A stretch of 52,388 nucleotides of DNA from Planctomycetaceae bacterium (GCA_024638965.1 JAHEJI010000013.1:1-52388), one strand, 5' to 3'. Counted from the stretch's first letter, positions 1 through 9,828 are shown. Notes: generated by a model from the sequence alone, not told the origin. Translations and numbers: made by a program.

Positions 1-336
1 TTGAGACTCGCACTCGTTTAGCAGCACCTCCGCTACCCCGTCGCGATTGACGACAACGATGTCGATTTTCCCGTCGTCATTGAGGTCTCCAAAGACGGCC
101 GCTCGACTCGTGGCGTTCCCGAGGTTTGCGATTTTCTCGAACCGACCATCGCCGGTGCCGCGCAACAGCGCGTTCGGTTCCGCAAACGGATTTTCTCCGC
201 TGGCCACATCGGGTGTTGTAACGCGGCCATTGGCTTGGCAAAGGTCGAAAACTCCGTCGTTATCAAAGTCGGCAAAGCCGACCCCAAACCGCGTATAGGG
301 CCGCGTGGCATTTCCCAGCCCAACCTGGCTGTTTGA
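1..336 (-). pseudogene. VCBS/FG-GAP repeat protein fragment, 5' truncated
   Basis: The minus strand reads as VCBS/FG-GAP repeats with calcium-loop-like motifs (FADFDNDGVFDL at the right, FGDLNDDGKIDIVV nearer the window edge). This is the repeat type seen in CRTAC1/ASPIC_UnbV proteins. The frame continues off the left edge, so the C-terminal part lies outside the window. On the 5' side an in-frame TGA at 337-339 comes just before the conserved sequence and no plausible start follows it. The N-terminal half of the gene is therefore missing. It is probably a decayed paralogue of the intact gene at 1053-4265, which lies on the same strand. The family call is firm; the pseudogene call rests on the missing start. 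Confidence 0.75.
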
Positions 337-502
337 TCATTGAAAAATTTGGCCCTGGCTGCTCAAGAACGAGTCGGATTGCAGTTGCAGATTCACGACC
401 AGGATTTTGGCCTGACAAGATGTGATATTCTGGAGAGTCTTGGCGATGGCCGTCATGGAGTGTCTTACACGGTTGAGTCGTCGGCAGTTTCTAGATAAAT
501 CC

Positions 503-645
503 TAGTGCATCATCCAGTCTTGATTTTGGGGTAGACATGGCATAGTTTTGTTCTGGCTTCACCGATTTGAAACTGCCAGGCGACGCCTTTTTGTTCGGCA
601 TTGGTATGAACGTCAACCCCAATTCTTAGCGTGGTCGATGCACTA
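503..645 (-). mobile_element. MITE-like remnant of an IS630-type element
   Basis: A 139-bp segment (505-643) is bounded by the inverted repeat GTGCATC / GATGCAC and flanked on both sides by TA. IS630/Tc1-type elements duplicate TA on insertion. On the minus strand, from about 636 to the stop at 510-512, it encodes a peptide resembling the extreme C-terminus of IS630-type DDE transposases (TTLRIGVDVHTN, then GVAWQFQIGEARTKL, then YPKI). The segment keeps both ends but only the last 40 or so codons, so it cannot move by itself. Family assignment is by recalled motif; the terminal repeats and TA are directly visible. Confidence 0.6.
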
Positions 646-784
646 GCTATAGCTAGAGTATTCAGAAATTATGTGATTCTGAAGGAGCTTGCGACTGTGG
701 AATCTCCAAAAAACAACGTGAGATCCTTTGCCTCGTACCTCAGCTTCCAATGAACTACCATCCTAGTCGTTAAAAGGCGAACGA

Positions 785-871
785 GTCATCCTGAACCGAG
801 TGGAGCGAGGTGAAGGATCTCTCGTCGATCTACGTGAGATCCTTCGGTCGCTAGAGCTCCCTCAGGATGAC
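785..871. repeat. 87-bp nested palindromic repeat
   Basis: The outer arms GTCATCCTGA (785-794) and TCAGGATGAC (862-871) are perfect complements. The inner arms GAAGGATCTC (812-821) and a near-complementary GAGATCCTTC (836-845) form a second stem. The whole can fold into a long hairpin or cruciform. The first 19 bases recur exactly at 24517-24535, so this is a dispersed family and not a gene-specific terminator. Confidence 0.7.
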
Positions 872-1052
872 TTGATACACCACGACTCCATCCACATAAT
901 TTGTGTTCATCTGTTAGGTTGTCCAGCGGAATGTTGGGCTTAGGATGACAAAAATGCAAACTAACTTTAGAATTGCGTTGGCCTTGCGATGCGCAGTATT
1001 TTTGGCGGGTTGAAAACCGATTCATCGTTAGAAATATTCCTGCTTTTCGACA

Positions 1053-4000
1053 TCATAACTCGGCGAGTGTCTTTTTTCCCCAAGCGTGATTCGGGTTCAC
1101 TTCCAACAGACGATTCAAGACGGCCCGGGCTTTTTCAGTTTGGCCCGTTTCCAGGAGGCACAGGGCCATGGCCGCGAGGCCGTTTTCATCTTGAGGGTGC
1201 TCGGCAAGGACACGTTCGAGCGTTTCTAACGCTTCTTCAAAACGCTGCAATCCTGCCAAGGCCATGCCTCGCGTCAATTGCGCCCGACTAAGCGATTCAT
1301 TGAGGCTGATTGCACGTTCGGCTGCTTGTAATGCCTCCTCGTGTTTTCCTGCGGCTTCTTTGCTTAGAGCTACGATTTCCCAGCCCGCAGCGAAACTTGG
1401 CTCGAGTTCCAGCGCCACCTGCATATGTTCCACTGCTTCTGGGCGGTTCATACGGGTTGCCAACCAGGCCAGCATTTTCCAGTTTTGTGCTTCGTCAGGC
1501 CGTCGGTCGGCCAGCATTTTGGCGGTTTCGTAGGCTCTTTCGAATTCTTTGTTCTCCTTCAATGCGCTGGTGACTGCGCGAAGGTAGGCCACGGTGCGCG
1601 CGCGGGCTCGCATAGCCAGATCAACGTCATCCTGCAGCACTGGTGCATCGTCCTCGGTTAGTGTGGCGCTACGATCGCTAAACTCTTTTGCAGCAGTTGT
1701 GTCGCCCAAGCGTGCCGAGACCCGCGCTGCCAGAACGAGGGCAGGCTTAGCCTTGGGATCTTGTTCCAATGCCGACTTCGCGAGCTCAAGAGCTTGCTCA
1801 TGATCGCCAAGCTCCTCAACGGCCCGCGCAAGCCCGATCTTGCCTAGCGGATCCTGCGGGCGAAGCAACAAATAACGCTTCCACGTTAAGTAGGCTGCGT
1901 CGACGTCGCTAATGGCCATTTGAGCTTCGGCCAGTCGGGCAAAGCCTGCCGGTTGCTTCGGCGCGAGTTCAACCGCCCGCTGCAGGGCGTGGATCGCCTC
2001 GGGCATGTTTCCCAAATCGTACGAAGCATGACCCAGCAAATGCCATACGCGGGCAAGTCTTGGCCCCATATTCAAAACCTGCCGGTACAACACGACCGCT
2101 GATTCCAATGCAGAATACCCGTGATATAACATCGCCAACTGCCCAAGCGTTTTGGGAGTGGGATTTCGACCCGCAGCCTCGATTGCAGCATGAACAAGCT
2201 CCCACGTGGGGGGGTCAAGCGCCTGGATTTCGGGTGGGGCCGGTAGTCCCGCTGCTTCGCACCATGAAGTCAAAGCCGCAATATCCAGGATCACGCGGCG
2301 GCCGCGCGGGCCGTCTGGTTCAAAACGAAGAGCAGGAAAATCGCCAAGTTCTCCCGTCAGTTTAACTGGTTCGCCTTTGGTCGGTTTCTCCTCTTTCGGT
2401 GTCCGCACTCCGGATGAGGCGAGTTGTTGATCGACCTGTTCGCTCTCCATCACCGCAGCGATGTTTGAAACGGGAGCGCCCGTGCCGCACACGACGGAAT
2501 GGATGCGGCCTAGCGTTAAATTTGAGAAACGTTCGTGTTTCCCATCGGGCCAGGTGACGATCACATCGATTGGCTTGTCGCGGCTTCCAACACCAAACCG
2601 TGCGAGATCCTCGCTGGAGCCCAAGTAGCTGGAATGCGGTCGAACCGAGACTGGCCCAGTCCCGGCCACGCCCACCACGCGAACGACGGAATTCAGTATC
2701 GCCGCATCGCCGCTGGCTGCGACCGGAAGAATCGCAATCCACTGCCCGTTGGTTTTTGTTTCGTTACGATAAAGACGCACCGGGCCATCCATGGTGGCAA
2801 CGACAATATCGACGAGCCCGTCACCGTCGACGTCGCCGAACGCGGCGCCGCGAGACGTGTCTGCGATTCCGCCGGGCCCTTTCTTGGCGTCCTCGCCAAT
2901 TATTTCCGATCTGGAAAAGCGTCCTCCGGGTGATCCAGTCGCAAGCCGATCGGGCTGGGCATAGGGTCGATCCGGGTTACGTGGCCTGGCTGGCCGCGAC
3001 ACACCGCCATTGGCCACAAACAGGTCTGGATACGGGTCATGGTTGAGGTCAAGCAAACCGACACCAAAGCCCGTATCGGGGCGCGACCAGGAGGCGACAG
3101 CGGACGCTGCCGTGAAGTCCGAAAAATTTCCCTTGTCGTTACGGTAGACCGTGTGCGTTTCGCGTTCGAGGTGGGTCATGATAAGGTCATCGTCCCCGTC
3201 AGCGTCGATGTCCGCGCAGGCGACACCCATACTTGCCTCGGCCGATCCGGCTTCATTCACCGCAACTCCGCGAATCAATGCTTGATCCTTAAACGTGCCG
3301 TCTCCTTGGTTGATCCAAAGCAAATTAGCTTCACTGTCGTTGGCGACATACAAATCAAGGTCTCCATCCTGGTCTGCGTGGAACGCGACCACACCCATCG
3401 ACCGAGTCGCCGCCGTGCCGATTCCACTGGAATCGGTTACGTCTTCGAATTTCCCATCGGCTGTACCAAACAAAAGCAAATCGGCAGCGCCATCAAGCGT
3501 ATTCGGATGGCAGTAGTCGCGTCCGCCACCGGAGCCGCTGCAGGGGAGCTCAATGCCGGGCCGCCATTCGGTGTAGTTGGCCGCATAAATGTCCAAGTAT
3601 CCATCTTGATTCAAATCCGCGACTGCGGCGTTCAGCCACAGGCCCGTTCGAGCCGGCAGTCCGCTCGAAGACGTAACATCCTCAAACGTCGCATCGCCGC
3701 GGTTGCGCAAGAGGGTCAACGAGTCAATGTTGGTAAGCAGAAGATCGCGGTCGCCGTCTTGATCGTAGTCGGCGGCAAACGCGCCAAACCCATATCCCGA
3801 ATGATCGGCACCGGATTCCGCAGACACATCGCGAAATTTTCCGGATCCATCGTTTAGAAAAAGCACATTTCTTCCCGGCTCACCCTCGTCGCCCGGAATC
3901 ACTCCGCCCTGCGGTAGATAGATATCCAGGTTGCCGTCTCCATCGAAATCCGCGAGACAAACACCGCTACCTAGAATTTCAGGATACGCGAAATTCCCCC

Positions 4001-4265
4001 GAGCCCCCGAACGATGCACAAAGTTCAGTCCCGAAGACTCAGCCACATCGGCGAAACGCAGCGGGCCGGTTTGAAATTCCTTGCCTGTAGCCTCGTCGAG
4101 CTGCTGGCTTTGGTCCAAACGGGATGTCGTCGATCGTTCGCGACAACCGCTGGCGATCACTACGGACAGCAGCAACAACGCGGTGAGCGCTGACGTTTGT
4201 TTATGGTAGAAGACGGGGTCACTCACGATGGTCGACTCAAGGCAGGATGTTCTTTTGAAAATCAT
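1053..4265 (-). CDS. VCBS/ASPIC_UnbV lipoprotein with C-terminal TPR domain
   Basis: This 1070-aa protein is probably exported and lipid-anchored. A hydrophobic stretch ends in a lipobox (IASGC, Cys41). VCBS/FG-GAP repeats with DxDGDGxxD loops follow from about residue 70 to 520 (for example LADFDGDGNLDIY), then an ASPIC_UnbV-type domain with HSSYLGSSEDLARFGVG at about 525-620. The C-terminal third holds repeated TPR helices (AVVLYRQVLNMGPRLARVWH and similar). The combination suggests a calcium-binding surface propeller joined to a protein-interaction scaffold; the function is unknown. A GTG codon at residue 15 would give a more compact signal peptide than the first ATG. The upstream half-gene at 1-336 belongs to the same family. 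Family call firm, role inferred. Confidence 0.88.
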   Translation of the reverse strand: MIFKRTSCLESTIVSDPVFYHKQTSALTALLLLSVVIASGCRERSTTSRLDQSQQLDEATGKEFQTGPLRFADVAESSGLNFVHRSGARGNFAYPEILGSGVCLADFDGDGNLDIYLPQGGVIPGDEGEPGRNVLFLNDGSGKFRDVSAESGADHSGYGFGAFAADYDQDGDRDLLLTNIDSLTLLRNRGDATFEDVTSSSGLPARTGLWLNAAVADLNQDGYLDIYAANYTEWRPGIELPCSGSGGGRDYCHPNTLDGAADLLLFGTADGKFEDVTDSSGIGTAATRSMGVVAFHADQDGDLDLYVANDSEANLLWINQGDGTFKDQALIRGVAVNEAGSAEASMGVACADIDADGDDDLIMTHLERETHTVYRNDKGNFSDFTAASAVASWSRPDTGFGVGLLDLNHDPYPDLFVANGGVSRPARPRNPDRPYAQPDRLATGSPGGRFSRSEIIGEDAKKGPGGIADTSRGAAFGDVDGDGLVDIVVATMDGPVRLYRNETKTNGQWIAILPVAASGDAAILNSVVRVVGVAGTGPVSVRPHSSYLGSSEDLARFGVGSRDKPIDVIVTWPDGKHERFSNLTLGRIHSVVCGTGAPVSNIAAVMESEQVDQQLASSGVRTPKEEKPTKGEPVKLTGELGDFPALRFEPDGPRGRRVILDIAALTSWCEAAGLPAPPEIQALDPPTWELVHAAIEAAGRNPTPKTLGQLAMLYHGYSALESAVVLYRQVLNMGPRLARVWHLLGHASYDLGNMPEAIHALQRAVELAPKQPAGFARLAEAQMAISDVDAAYLTWKRYLLLRPQDPLGKIGLARAVEELGDHEQALELAKSALEQDPKAKPALVLAARVSARLGDTTAAKEFSDRSATLTEDDAPVLQDDVDLAMRARARTVAYLRAVTSALKENKEFERAYETAKMLADRRPDEAQNWKMLAWLATRMNRPEAVEHMQVALELEPSFAAGWEIVALSKEAAGKHEEALQAAERAISLNESLSRAQLTRGMALAGLQRFEEALETLERVLAEHPQDENGLAAMALCLLETGQTEKARAVLNRLLEVNPNHAWGKKTLAEL

Positions 4266-4660
4266 TAAATATTAACTATTGTAACATGCCGTAATGAGCC
4301 CAAAAAGAGCTCGAAACGCTGACGAAACGGCCAAAAGAAATAGAGATTGCTTTGCCTCGTAAAGCTGATGGTAGCAGCGGCTTACCGCGGAGGCACCTCG
4401 GTTCCTGGTTGGTTAATCTCAGGCCCCGGAGATTTACTCAATGTCAGGATCCGATTGCGTTTGCTTGTGGGTCGCGAACATGCTTTGTCATTCCGCTCTG
4501 AATTTGAACTTGACCTGCTCCAGTTCCCGTTTTGCCGCTCGTTTTCATCGAAGAGTTGGTCGAGCCGTTCGCAGTCAATTCAGTGTAGAATAGAAGGATG
4601 ATTATGTTTGACTGGTTTGGCGTTTGAGAATTAGCATTACGAGCTTTAAAGTATCCGAAA
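4266..4660. other. intergenic region between divergent genes
   Basis: This 395-bp stretch lies between the minus-strand VCBS/TPR lipoprotein gene and the plus-strand sulfotransferase gene, so it should hold promoters for both. Short open frames are present but none has a ribosome binding site or recognisable protein. I see no clear promoter or repeat. Confidence 0.5.
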
Positions 4661-5239
4661 ATGAATAACGACGAACTTATAATCGTATCCGGTTTACCTC
4701 GTTCTGGGACTTCGATGATGATGCAGATGCTCGAGGCGGGTGGCATCCCTCCGCTGACGGACAATATTCGGAAGTCAGACGAGGATAACTTGCAGGGCTA
4801 TTTTGAATTCGAGCCTATCAAACGCACCAAACACGATGCTTCCTGGCTGAAGGACGCGCAAGGAAAGGTCGTCAAAGTAATCTACCTGTTGCTGTATGAT
4901 CTGCCTGCGACCCACAACTATCGCGTCATCTTCATGCGTCGCGACTTGGGTGAAGTGCTCGCCTCGCAACGCAAGATGCTGCAGCGCAGGGGGGAAACGG
5001 GTGCTACAGTTTCCGAAGATAAGCTCTGCGAGATTTTTGAAGGGCAACAGAAACAGGTCGATGAGTGGTTGGCCGAGCAACAGAACTTCAGCGTCTTGAA
5101 CGTCCCGCACCGCGAAGTTGTGAGCGAGCCCGCACGTCAAGCGAGCCGGATTAACGATTTTCTTGAAGCGTCGCTCGACGTCGGCGCCATGTCCGCCGTC
5201 GTTAACCCATCCTTGTATCGTCAGCGAGTTGGCAATTGA
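4661..5239 (+). CDS. sulfotransferase-family P-loop protein
   Basis: A 192-aa protein whose N-terminus matches the 5'-phosphosulfate-binding loop of sulfotransferases: IIVSGLPRSGTSMMMQML at about residues 6-23. A second family feature, VIFMRRDLGEVLASQ, corresponds to the 3'-phosphate-binding RDP/RDL-type segment. Such enzymes transfer sulfate from PAPS to a carbohydrate or protein, but the acceptor cannot be read here. At 192 aa it is shorter than typical sulfotransferases (250-300 aa) and may be a minimal or inactive form. It lies upstream of two phosphatase-superfamily enzymes on the same strand with a 161-bp gap to the next probable start. Fold assignment is good; activity is inferred. Confidence 0.8.
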   Translation: MNNDELIIVSGLPRSGTSMMMQMLEAGGIPPLTDNIRKSDEDNLQGYFEFEPIKRTKHDASWLKDAQGKVVKVIYLLLYDLPATHNYRVIFMRRDLGEVLASQRKMLQRRGETGATVSEDKLCEIFEGQQKQVDEWLAEQQNFSVLNVPHREVVSEPARQASRINDFLEASLDVGAMSAVVNPSLYRQRVGN

Positions 5240-5400
5240 ATTCTCTGGCCGTTCTGCCATCGCGAAGCAACGTTGCGATTGCAGAGGCCTGCTTTCGTTG
5301 TTAGGGTGAGAAAGACGGGGGTGTGGCGGTTGGACTCCGCCCTGACTCGCCGAAAAAAATCAAACATCGTCAACATGGTCCTCCCGAGGACTCCTTATCA

Positions 5401-7665
5401 ATGAACAACGTCAATTCCAAGACCGGTCAGCCAAAGGCAATGACGAATCTCAGAATCGCGGCTCGCCAGTTCCTCCTCGCGCTAGTTGTAATCTCGCTTT
5501 TCGTCGTTTTCCGATGCGCCACACCAGAAGCTGACGGTTCGGACGCGATCCGCGACGCCTACATGAGCCGCGTCGCCGATGCGAGCCCCATCGCCTATAT
5601 CGGCCCCGGGGCCGGTATTGCGCTAGCGGGTTCCTTCCTTGCCGTGCTCGCCGCGCTGTTCTCGGCGATGCTCGCGGTAGTCAGCTGGCCGATTCGGTGG
5701 ATCTGGCGCGCCTGGCGGAATCGCAAAGCGCTCGCCAAAGCCAAAGTGCGCCGCGTTGTTATCTTGGGCCTGGACGGGCTCGAACCCAGTTTGGTTGAAG
5801 AACTAATCGAGGAGGGATCGCTACCCAACCTTGCCAAACTCAAAGCGGACGGCAGCTACCGCCGACTCGCCACGACTTGGCCGCCACTCTCGCCCGTTGC
5901 CTGGTCATCCTTCAGCACGGGAACCAACCCCGGGAAACATAATATCTTCGACTTTATTTCGCGCAACAAGGCTAACTACGGTCCGATGATGTCATCGGTG
6001 AAAATCGGCAAGCCGCGACGTACGCTAAAGCTGGGTCGATATCTGATTCCGCTCTCATCGACTCCGATCACCGGCCTGCGGAAAAGCAAGCCATTTTGGA
6101 ATGTCCTCGGTGCGTCGGGTATTTTTAGCTCGGTATTGCGGGTGCCAATTACGTTTCCACCGGACCGATTTCGCGGAGTCCAGTTGTCGGCGATGTGCGT
6201 TCCCGATTTGCGCGGAACGCAAGGCACGTTCTGCTATTTTAGCGAATTACAGGAGGGCGGCGATTCCAGCACGGGGGGCAGCGACACGGGTGATGGAGGC
6301 GGCCAGCGCGTGATCGTCAAACGCAACGGCCGCGGCGTAACGGGAGTCCTTCCGGGACCCGTAAACCCCATGCGAACCGACGCCGTGGAAACCAAGCTCG
6401 CTTTCAAAGTTGTGCCTGGAGCTGGCGACTCCGCCGTCTTGCACATTGGTGGCGAGAAAATCATGCTCCGGCCCAATCAATACACGGACTGGGTTAGCGT
6501 TCCCTTTCCCCTGGTGACCGGAATGAAAGTTCGCGGCGTGTGTCGATTCATGCTCAAACAGTTTTCCGCGCCGTTTTCCATGTATTGCACGCCGATCAAC
6601 ATCGATCCCGACAAGCCGGTGATGCCGATCTCCCACCCCAAAGTGTTCTCAATTTATCTTGCGAAGCTATTGGGAACATATTCGACGCTGGGCCTAGCCG
6701 AGGATACATGGTCGCTGTCGGAGGGCGCCACTAACGAAGCGGAATTTCTCCAGCAGGCTTATGACATCCATGCCGAGCGTGAGAAAATGTTCTTCGATTC
6801 GTTGAGCCGTGTGCGGAGAGGAATGGTCACTTGCGTGTTCGACGGACCCGATCGGATTCAGCACATGTTCTGGCGCTTTCATGAAGATGGACACCCGGCG
6901 CTGTCTTCAACGGGCGCCGATGGGAAGCCCGATCGTGTAAAAGATCGCGACGAATACCGCGATACGATTCGTGAAATGTACAAGAAAATGGACGAACTCG
7001 TTGGTCGCACTATCGAGGAGGTCGATCCCAATGATGCGTTGTTCGTCATGTCAGATCACGGTTTCAAGTCGTTTCGCCGTGGAATCGACCTGAACGCCTG
7101 GCTGCGCGATAACGGTTATTTGAAATTGAAGGACGGAGCGAATTCGTCGGACGCTATCTACCTGGCCGATGTCGATTGGGCGCAGACTCGAGCGTACGCG
7201 ATTGGGCTCGCTGGTATCTTCATCAACCAGAAAGATCGCGAGTCACAGGGTATCGTTGTGGATGGCCAGGAAAAACAGCAGCTCGTCCAGGAGATTTGTA
7301 ACAAATTAACGGGATTGCGCGACAAAGATGAAAACAAGACAGCCATCGAAGAAGCGGTCTCGAGCGGCAGCGTGTATTTCGGGCCTTATGTCAACTCTGC
7401 GCCGGACGTAATTGTTGGGTATAATGCAGGATATCGCGTCTCGTGGGATGCCGCGGTGGGCAAATGCTCCGCGCATGTGTTCAGCGACAATATGAAAGCG
7501 TGGAGCGGCGATCATTGCATCCACCCACGGCTTGTGCCGGGTGTGTTGTTCAGTAATCTGGCGCTTCGTGAGGCAGCCAGGATTATCGATTTGGCACCGA
7601 CCGCGTTGGATTTGTTGGGCGTTCAGACGCCAGCCTACATGGATGGCAAGTCGCTTTTGGCGTAA
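5401..7665 (+). CDS. membrane-anchored alkaline-phosphatase-superfamily phosphodiesterase/pyrophosphatase-like protein
   Basis: I place the start at the ATG preceded by GAGGA (754 aa); the frame is open further upstream from a GTG at 5323. Hydrophobic segments at about residues 22-38 and 66-100 anchor the protein. The AP-superfamily core follows: VVILGLDGLEPS with metal ligand D125, WPPLSPVAWSSFSTG with candidate nucleophile S164, then PDRIQHMFWRFHEDGHP, MSDHGFKSFRRG and SGDHCIHP, which supply the remaining metal ligands. This is the type I phosphodiesterase/nucleotide pyrophosphatase branch. It is about 50 bp upstream of a paralogue that uses Thr at the same position. The substrate is unknown; a phosphoester, phosphonate or sulfate ester are all possible, and the adjacent sulfotransferase makes sulfate worth testing. 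Confidence 0.87.
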   Translation: MNNVNSKTGQPKAMTNLRIAARQFLLALVVISLFVVFRCATPEADGSDAIRDAYMSRVADASPIAYIGPGAGIALAGSFLAVLAALFSAMLAVVSWPIRWIWRAWRNRKALAKAKVRRVVILGLDGLEPSLVEELIEEGSLPNLAKLKADGSYRRLATTWPPLSPVAWSSFSTGTNPGKHNIFDFISRNKANYGPMMSSVKIGKPRRTLKLGRYLIPLSSTPITGLRKSKPFWNVLGASGIFSSVLRVPITFPPDRFRGVQLSAMCVPDLRGTQGTFCYFSELQEGGDSSTGGSDTGDGGGQRVIVKRNGRGVTGVLPGPVNPMRTDAVETKLAFKVVPGAGDSAVLHIGGEKIMLRPNQYTDWVSVPFPLVTGMKVRGVCRFMLKQFSAPFSMYCTPINIDPDKPVMPISHPKVFSIYLAKLLGTYSTLGLAEDTWSLSEGATNEAEFLQQAYDIHAEREKMFFDSLSRVRRGMVTCVFDGPDRIQHMFWRFHEDGHPALSSTGADGKPDRVKDRDEYRDTIREMYKKMDELVGRTIEEVDPNDALFVMSDHGFKSFRRGIDLNAWLRDNGYLKLKDGANSSDAIYLADVDWAQTRAYAIGLAGIFINQKDRESQGIVVDGQEKQQLVQEICNKLTGLRDKDENKTAIEEAVSSGSVYFGPYVNSAPDVIVGYNAGYRVSWDAAVGKCSAHVFSDNMKAWSGDHCIHPRLVPGVLFSNLALREAARIIDLAPTALDLLGVQTPAYMDGKSLLA

Positions 7666-7715
7666 TTCCGCGTGACTCCAATTTACCAACCGTAGTTTTT
7701 TTCGAGCCTAACGCA

Positions 7716-9761
7716 ATGCGTCGTCGCGACTTCCTGAAAACCATGGCCGCCGTCTCCGGCGCGGCGCTCGCTACATCTTGCAGTCAGTCGGGAACCAGAG
7801 CAAACGGTGACTCGCACCGAGTGCTTATTCTGGCCTTTGATGGCATCGACCCTGTCATCTTGAAGTCAATGATCGATTCAAAACGTACGCCCAATCTTGC
7901 CAAACTCGCGCAAAGTGGATCGTTCGCCCGTTTGCGCACCAGCACGCCACCGCATACGCCCGTCGCGTTCTCCGATATTATTAGCGGAGCAGATGCCAGC
8001 GTTCATCAAATCTATGATTTCATCCATCGCGACGTGAATCCTCCCAATCCGAACGCGGTCGTGCGGCCCTATTTCTCGACCGCGCAAGCGACGACACCCG
8101 AACATCAACAAGCGCTCTCGTGGGGCGATTGGCAGCTACCCTTAACCGGCGGCGAAACGCTTCTCCTTCGGCGGGGGCCCGCTTTTTGGGACGACTTGAT
8201 ACGCGCTGGAATCGACACCAGCATTTATTACCTGCCCTCGAATTTTCCGCCAGCCGATCCGGGTGGGCGGGGAAAATTTCGCTGTATCAGCGGGATGGGT
8301 ACCCCAGACCTGCTTGGCAGTTATGGCGAGTTCACACTTTTTTCTCCCGATGTGCCGCGGCAAGGGCGAACCGTCGATGGCGGCCGCTTTGCGCGGCTCA
8401 TGATGCACGCTCATCGTGGTCGCTCAAAACTTCTCGGCCCCCCTGACTTTCTCCGAAAAGACAGCACGCCGGTTCCGTTGGAAGCGGAAATTGAGGTGGT
8501 CCGCGATCCCAGAGCGCCGATTGCCAAGATTGCGGTTTCGGGGCAAGTCATCCTGCTTAACGAAGGAGAATGGAGCGATTGGGTGCCGATCAGATTTCGC
8601 TCAGAGATTCCCGGCGGTACGGCATTGGGAGCGATTGGAGCACCCACTTCGATTCACGGCATCGCACGCTTTTTGTTAAAGTCGGTCCATCCAAAGCTCG
8701 AGTTGTACGTTAGCCCAATCAACATCGACCCGCTCGAACCCGTCAACCAGATCAGCACCCCCACCAAGTTCGCTCAGCAAATGGCACAGCGTCACGGCCA
8801 ATTCTACACAACCGGAATTCCCGAAGATACCAAAGCGCTTTCGAATGGAGCGCTATCCGAAGACCAGTTTCTGGAACAGTCGGATCTCGTCGTTGACGAA
8901 CGTACCCGCCAGTTTCGGGGCGCTCTGGAAGAATTCGATCGCGGCTGCATGTTCTTCTATTTTGGCGCCACCGATCTCGTCCAACACATGTTCTGGCGCG
9001 ATCGCGACACGCAGCATCCCGGTCGTGTTCCGGAAGAAGTCGAACGCTATCAAAGCGTAGTCGAGAACGTATATCTGGGTATCGATCAGCAAGTTGGCGA
9101 GGCGATGGCGGCGCTGGACTCGCAAGACACCCTGATCGTAATGTCCGATCATGGTTTCACGAGTTTCCGCCGCGGCTTTAACTTGAATTCGTGGCTTGCG
9201 GAAAACGGGTTTATCAAGTTGATCAATCCCGCAATTCAGGGTCAAGGGATGCTGTTCGCCAATACTGATTGGTCGGCTACTCGGGCGTACGGGATGGGAC
9301 TCAACGGGCTTTATCTTAATCTTGAGGGTCGCGAACGGCACGGCACCATTTCGAAGAATGCAAAACAGAGCATGCTTGGAGAAATTTGTGACAAGTTAAT
9401 GGAATTCCGCGACGTGAACGGCGCTCAAGTGATCGAGTCAGTTGCCGTCGTGTCGGACCGGTTCTCCGGCGCCGATCCAATGATTGCTCCTGACCTGATC
9501 GTCGGCTATGCGGACGGATACCGCGCGAGCTGGGCCACTGTTTTGGGGCAAATGCCGAGGGAACTGATCCAGGATAACATGGACCGCTGGAGCGGCACGC
9601 ATCTGACCGCGCCCGACGTTGTTCCAGGCATGCTCGTTTCGAGCCGGAAAGTCACGTCCAACGATCCTTCCATTTCCGATATCGCGCCAACGATCTTGCA
9701 AGAGTTCGGACTGGCCCCGTCGAGCCAAATGACAGGTAAGCCACTGTTCGGAAACGGTTAA
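7716..9761 (+). CDS. Tat-exported alkaline-phosphatase-superfamily phosphodiesterase-like protein
   Basis: This 681-aa protein begins with a twin-arginine signal (MRRRDFLKTMAAVSGAALA) ending at a Cys (ATSC), so it may be a Tat-exported lipoprotein. The core resembles the preceding gene: VLILAFDGIDPV with D42, TPPHTPVAFSDIISG with candidate nucleophile T81, then GATDLVQHMFWRDRDTQHPG, MSDHGFTSFRRGFNLNSWL and SGTHL. The two proteins align over nearly their whole length, including an INIDPxxPV segment, so they arose by tandem duplication. This copy is delivered folded by Tat, which fits a metalloenzyme loaded in the cytoplasm; the first copy is membrane-anchored instead. The substrate is not readable. 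Confidence 0.87.
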   Translation: MRRRDFLKTMAAVSGAALATSCSQSGTRANGDSHRVLILAFDGIDPVILKSMIDSKRTPNLAKLAQSGSFARLRTSTPPHTPVAFSDIISGADASVHQIYDFIHRDVNPPNPNAVVRPYFSTAQATTPEHQQALSWGDWQLPLTGGETLLLRRGPAFWDDLIRAGIDTSIYYLPSNFPPADPGGRGKFRCISGMGTPDLLGSYGEFTLFSPDVPRQGRTVDGGRFARLMMHAHRGRSKLLGPPDFLRKDSTPVPLEAEIEVVRDPRAPIAKIAVSGQVILLNEGEWSDWVPIRFRSEIPGGTALGAIGAPTSIHGIARFLLKSVHPKLELYVSPINIDPLEPVNQISTPTKFAQQMAQRHGQFYTTGIPEDTKALSNGALSEDQFLEQSDLVVDERTRQFRGALEEFDRGCMFFYFGATDLVQHMFWRDRDTQHPGRVPEEVERYQSVVENVYLGIDQQVGEAMAALDSQDTLIVMSDHGFTSFRRGFNLNSWLAENGFIKLINPAIQGQGMLFANTDWSATRAYGMGLNGLYLNLEGRERHGTISKNAKQSMLGEICDKLMEFRDVNGAQVIESVAVVSDRFSGADPMIAPDLIVGYADGYRASWATVLGQMPRELIQDNMDRWSGTHLTAPDVVPGMLVSSRKVTSNDPSISDIAPTILQEFGLAPSSQMTGKPLFGNG

Positions 9762-9828
9762 AGACCCATATTGCTGTCTGCTACCCCTGAATCTCGTTAA
9801 AAAATACAAAGGCCTGCTACAAAACGCT

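Larger units (their letters stand above)
337..1052. other. gene-free spacer with a MITE-like remnant and a long palindrome
   Basis: I see no credible gene in these 716 bases. They contain an IS630-derived MITE-like remnant (503-645) and an 87-bp interrupted palindrome (785-871), listed separately. The rest shows no recognisable signal. Confidence 0.6.

Noticed and set aside
4347..4601. 84-codon frame in the region before the sulfotransferase gene
   Set aside because: Composition does not look coding and no start signal is present.
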